Of a DNA stretch of 64,000 nucleotides, positions 61,086-64,000 are shown piece by piece. Location of the stretch: contig WHVY01000003.1 in assembly GCA_022266195.1 (NCBI GenBank), positions 9,238,001 through 9,302,000 on the forward strand. The letters are read 5' to 3'. Numbering within the stretch: position 1 is the first letter of the stretch; every line of letters begins with the position of its first letter. Source of the stretch: Tetranychus cinnabarinus (taxonomy: Eukaryota > Arthropoda > Arachnida > Trombidiformes > Tetranychidae). The position numbers and the translations under genes are program-made. The notes under the pieces are model-generated. The model made no database searches and had not been told where the DNA came from. It saw only the letters and a list, made by a program, of their open reading frames with translations.

Positions 61086-63710
61086 GATTTCACATTGACA
61101 AAAATACAAACAAGCAAAACTAAAAATTAAAAATGTTATCAACTATGAAACTATGACTATGAAAAACAACATAACGAAAAGGCAAAGATGAATTTTAATT
61201 TCTCCATTCGCATTCCTAATATACATCTACTACTATCAATTAATTCTAATATTATTGCTACAACTACTACAACTACAACTACTATTGCTACTTCTAAATC
61301 TAATCCAACTGCTATTGATATATATAATGATGATGAGATTATTATTACATGTATTATTTGTATTCAGCATGACGAGTCGTAGCAAAAACTAACCACCAAT
61401 AACACCAAGAGTAACTGGAAAACAAATGTGGTTAATAATAATAATAATGATAATACGGATATCATCTACAATTATTAAAAAGTCATCAATCGCTTTTTAA
61501 TTGTTCCAATTTCTGCAACCCTTCATACATCTTCAATGTCTAAAAGTGAACAGAAAACCAACCAGCTTGAGCTCATCTTTTCATTTGTTTCTTTTTCCTT
61601 TCCCACCTCTTACCTTTCCAATTTTAATCGTGTTGTAAGTAATTCATGAATTAATTTACAATAAATTAAATGTTATTTAGAAGTCAAAGTAAGACCAAAC
61701 CAGAAGACACAAACCTTGGCATATATTTTTCATTTCCAAACCGATTTACCTGAAGATCAATTTTACCCCATATTTAGTTGCCCAAATTTCCTTGTATTTT
61801 TATTTCTATCAAGTAATGGTTGAACCTTTTTGTCCATTTAACCCTTCTAGTTAATATTGGAAGATAAATTGTTAGCTAAATCTCTCTTTTTCTAATCAAA
61901 TCATCATCTAAAGCCATCTAAAATTACATTTTCTGAAACAATTTTTAAAACTAAGTCATTATATTATATTTATCCAAAGATTGATGTATTGTAATACTGT
62001 AACTCATTATTGTAAGTTGTTTCAATTTTTAGATTCAAATTAATTTTTACCAAAACTCACAACAAATCAAAGTCAATGACTATCATTGTCATCTTGCAAT
62101 TGCTAGACATAAGATCACAATCCTTGAATAATAACCAATTTTGTTGATAATGAATGTCACTAGTTTATTCAATTATAAGTTTCAAAAATTCAATAAATAA
62201 TGAAAATCTTTAAAAGAACCAATTGATTTGCTCAATTTATTCATTGAAAATAAATGGCTGGTTAAATTGTATTCATAATGAATTATAACGTTTAAAGAGT
62301 GAAAATTGAAAATAGCGCCAAAATCATTGCTGTAGCCAATAGAAGTCTTTATTATTGCATGGAAGCCACAGCCTCTTCAGTTTTTTTATTTATGTCTGAA
62401 AAATTGTAAATACTTGAATTAAATGAGTTTTTAATGCTATTTTAGCTTTCTTTTTTCATCTATTTTTTATCATTTTGATATAAAAATGTGATTTCTGTTT
62501 GCCTCTATTGTGGATAATTTCAGGCTTTCAAATTCCGGCGGTTGTTTAAGGTATGAAGGATTCGTTTCCGTAAGCAATAAATATCTATAAGGTAAGCTCG
62601 ATTATATTTACACTGTCCAAATGTTTGATTGATCAAGTTTTGAATAACCCGATTATATTCGAAGATTAACTTTGCTCTGGATTTGTTTATTCCGAACCTA
62701 AACATTTGTTGTGTTATATCGAATAAACAATCCACAATTCTAACTGTTTAATCGAATCTTTCGGCATATAGTCTGTCACAATGTGACTGTCACATTAAAA
62801 CATTTTTAATGTGTAAACAATAACTTCTGTGGTGACAGACCGCTCTGGAAACACAGAATCAGTAATGATAGGCCATTTTAACTCCAGATACCTCCATCTC
62901 AGAACATCTCAAATGTTTATTAATACACTTATGGTTGTTTCGAATTGAGATGCTTGTTTTCAAACTAAATTGTATTTTGTCAATACAATTTGAACTGTTA
63001 GACTTTGCTACAGTTTTTAGTACATGCTGTAAATGTAAGAATAATGCATTCTTCGAGTAGCTGATTTGATAACAATTAGGTTTGTTCAGTACTAAATTTT
63101 TTGGCTTGCTCCTCAAATACTTTTTACATTATTTCATCTAGAGACTTTCATCATAACAGAGAAAGTATTGCATTTTTCTGTGAAACCTAGCTTAAAAGAT
63201 ATTTTCTCCTGGAAATGATACCGGAAATTTCTTACTGGCTTCTTGAGTAAAAAATAAAACTACCATAAGTCAAGAATGAAGTCTTCCCAAAATAAGGTTA
63301 TTTATAGATCACTTGTATCCTTATCTTCATCGACCTTTTGTTTTAATTTTTGATGTTTAGTGTATAATAATCATGTCATATCCTCTTTCTTTCTCTACAC
63401 AATTTCAGATTTTTATATTTTTTTGTTCAATGGCCAATCTAAACCGTGATGAGCTGATTTACAAGCTAATTTGCCTGTTGTAACTTGTTTTGCCTGATTT
63501 TACCGTTTTTGCTGATCTGTAATTCATGGTTGATTAAAGACGATTCATCATCAATTTACATTTTAATTTACTTGGACAACTGATTGCATTTCACCTTTAA
63601 AAATAGCTGAGCAAACTAGTCTTACAATTGTTTGCTGTTGGGTGTTGACAATTTAGAAATTTTAAGAAACCAATTTTTATTTTATTTCAATTCTTCATCA
63701 AATCATAAAA
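61086..63710. other. JNK 3' region and GIT upstream region, no gene seen
   Basis: 2.6 kb. The first part is probably JNK 3' UTR and contains ACT/ACA triplet repeats at about 61255-61300 and ATA/AAT runs near 61435. The last ~300 bp should include the GIT promoter and 5' UTR. Weak short frames at 62520-63116 have no protein-like features. Confidence 0.5.
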
Positions 63711-64000
63711 ATGAGTTTATCAAGATCTAAAATAAGAACTATTTTTGATTGTGCTGACTGTTCCAATACAGGTATGTTCAGCTTCTTCAAATTTTTATCT
63801 TTAAATTCTTATCTCTATTGTTTTTTACTCTTTTTAGATGCTGAGTGGGCTTCAGTTAATAGAGGCGTTATTGTATGTGATGACTGCTGTATTGTGCATC
63901 GTAATATGGGAAGAGAAGTTTCTCAAATTAAATCTATCAAGAAGAGCCAATGGTCTTCCAGTGAACTTCAAATGGTTATTAATCTCTATAACAGTGGAAG
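63711..64000 (+). CDS. Git: ArfGAP GIT (N-terminus, continues beyond window)
   Basis: G-protein-coupled-receptor-kinase-interacting ArfGAP; only the start is visible. Exon 1 is 63711-63771 (MSLSRSKIRTIFDCADCSNT), and exon 2 runs from 63838 to the window edge. The ArfGAP zinc finger is complete: CADC, 16 residues, CDDC. It is followed by CIVHRNMGREVS with the catalytic-type Arg. Downstream, KSIKKSQWSSSELQMVINLY matches the GIT1/2 pattern KHLRHSAWPPTLLQMV better than other ArfGAPs. Family role: turning off Arf6 and scaffolding PIX/PAK at focal adhesions and synapses. The expected ankyrin repeats, SHD and paxillin-binding domains would lie outside the window. Confidence 0.88.
   Translation, partial: MSLSRSKIRTIFDCADCSNTGMFSFFKFLSLNSYLYCFLLFLDAEWASVNRGVIVCDDCCIVHRNMGREVSQIKSIKKSQWSSSELQMVINLYNSG

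Noticed and set aside
61188..61382. 64-codon frame downstream of JNK
   Set aside because: A poly-Thr run arises from ACT/ACA microsatellite repeats within the probable JNK 3' UTR.

Overview
This is a eukaryotic nuclear window. It is AT-rich, with short GT-AG introns, densely packed genes on both strands, and animal proteins such as a Repo-type glial homeodomain, JNK, PKA RI and GIT. Compactness, base composition and fast-evolving orphan secreted proteins suggest a small arthropod. A mite of the spider-mite type is my best guess, but this is inferred from gene style and not from a species marker. Gene models were built by hand from reading frame, splice sites and family knowledge. For every complete multi-exon model the summed coding length is a multiple of three.

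Layout. 1-115: C-terminal tail of an unidentified + strand gene. 1170-3784 (-): SLC18B1-type MFS transporter with a very histidine-rich N-terminus. 7463-10509 (-): PKA type I regulatory subunit, with an apparent alternative first exon lacking the docking domain. 12602-14413 (-): intronless mTERF protein. 14830-15252 (-): orphan secreted protein. 16142-17316 (-): Repo homeodomain gene, followed by about 5.4 kb of non-coding DNA. 22762-24525: divergent pair of orphan secreted proteins. 25775-26356 (-): orphan multi-pass membrane protein. 26784-29179 (-): GH35 beta-galactosidase. 31772-33920 (-): ML-domain (NPC2/MD-2-like) lipid-binding protein. 37488-39332 (+): intronless ZIP-like protein that has lost metal-site residues. 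40071-43204 (-): monofunctional formate-tetrahydrofolate ligase in 14 exons. 43955-45253 (-): orphan single-pass membrane protein. 45895-46978 (-): DUF3105/TP53I13-like protein. 48388-50941: head-to-head, near-identical SDR gene pair. 55078-56398 (-) and 56904-58061 (+): UBA5 and POLR1E, sharing a 505-bp divergent promoter. 59241-61085 (+): JNK. 63711 to the end (+): N-terminus of a GIT ArfGAP.

Structural DNA is the most unusual part. The SDR pair forms a palindrome of about 2.85 kb. Just beyond it, about 51.46-54.27 kb is a second long inverted repeat. Each of its arms carries two diverged copies of a unit of about 0.6 kb (order > > < <), around a loop of about 210 bp. It is flanked by decayed SDR fragments in the same outward arrangement as the intact pair. 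Two broken, intron-containing copies of part of the formate-THF ligase gene lie at about 30.1-30.7 kb and 35.7-36.1 kb. The first is interrupted by a 316-bp element with 32-bp imperfect terminal inverted repeats.

Most genes are unrelated housekeeping or signalling genes, so no operon-like logic is expected. The functional themes are cAMP and stress-kinase signalling, one-carbon metabolism, UFM1 activation, Pol I transcription and secreted proteins.
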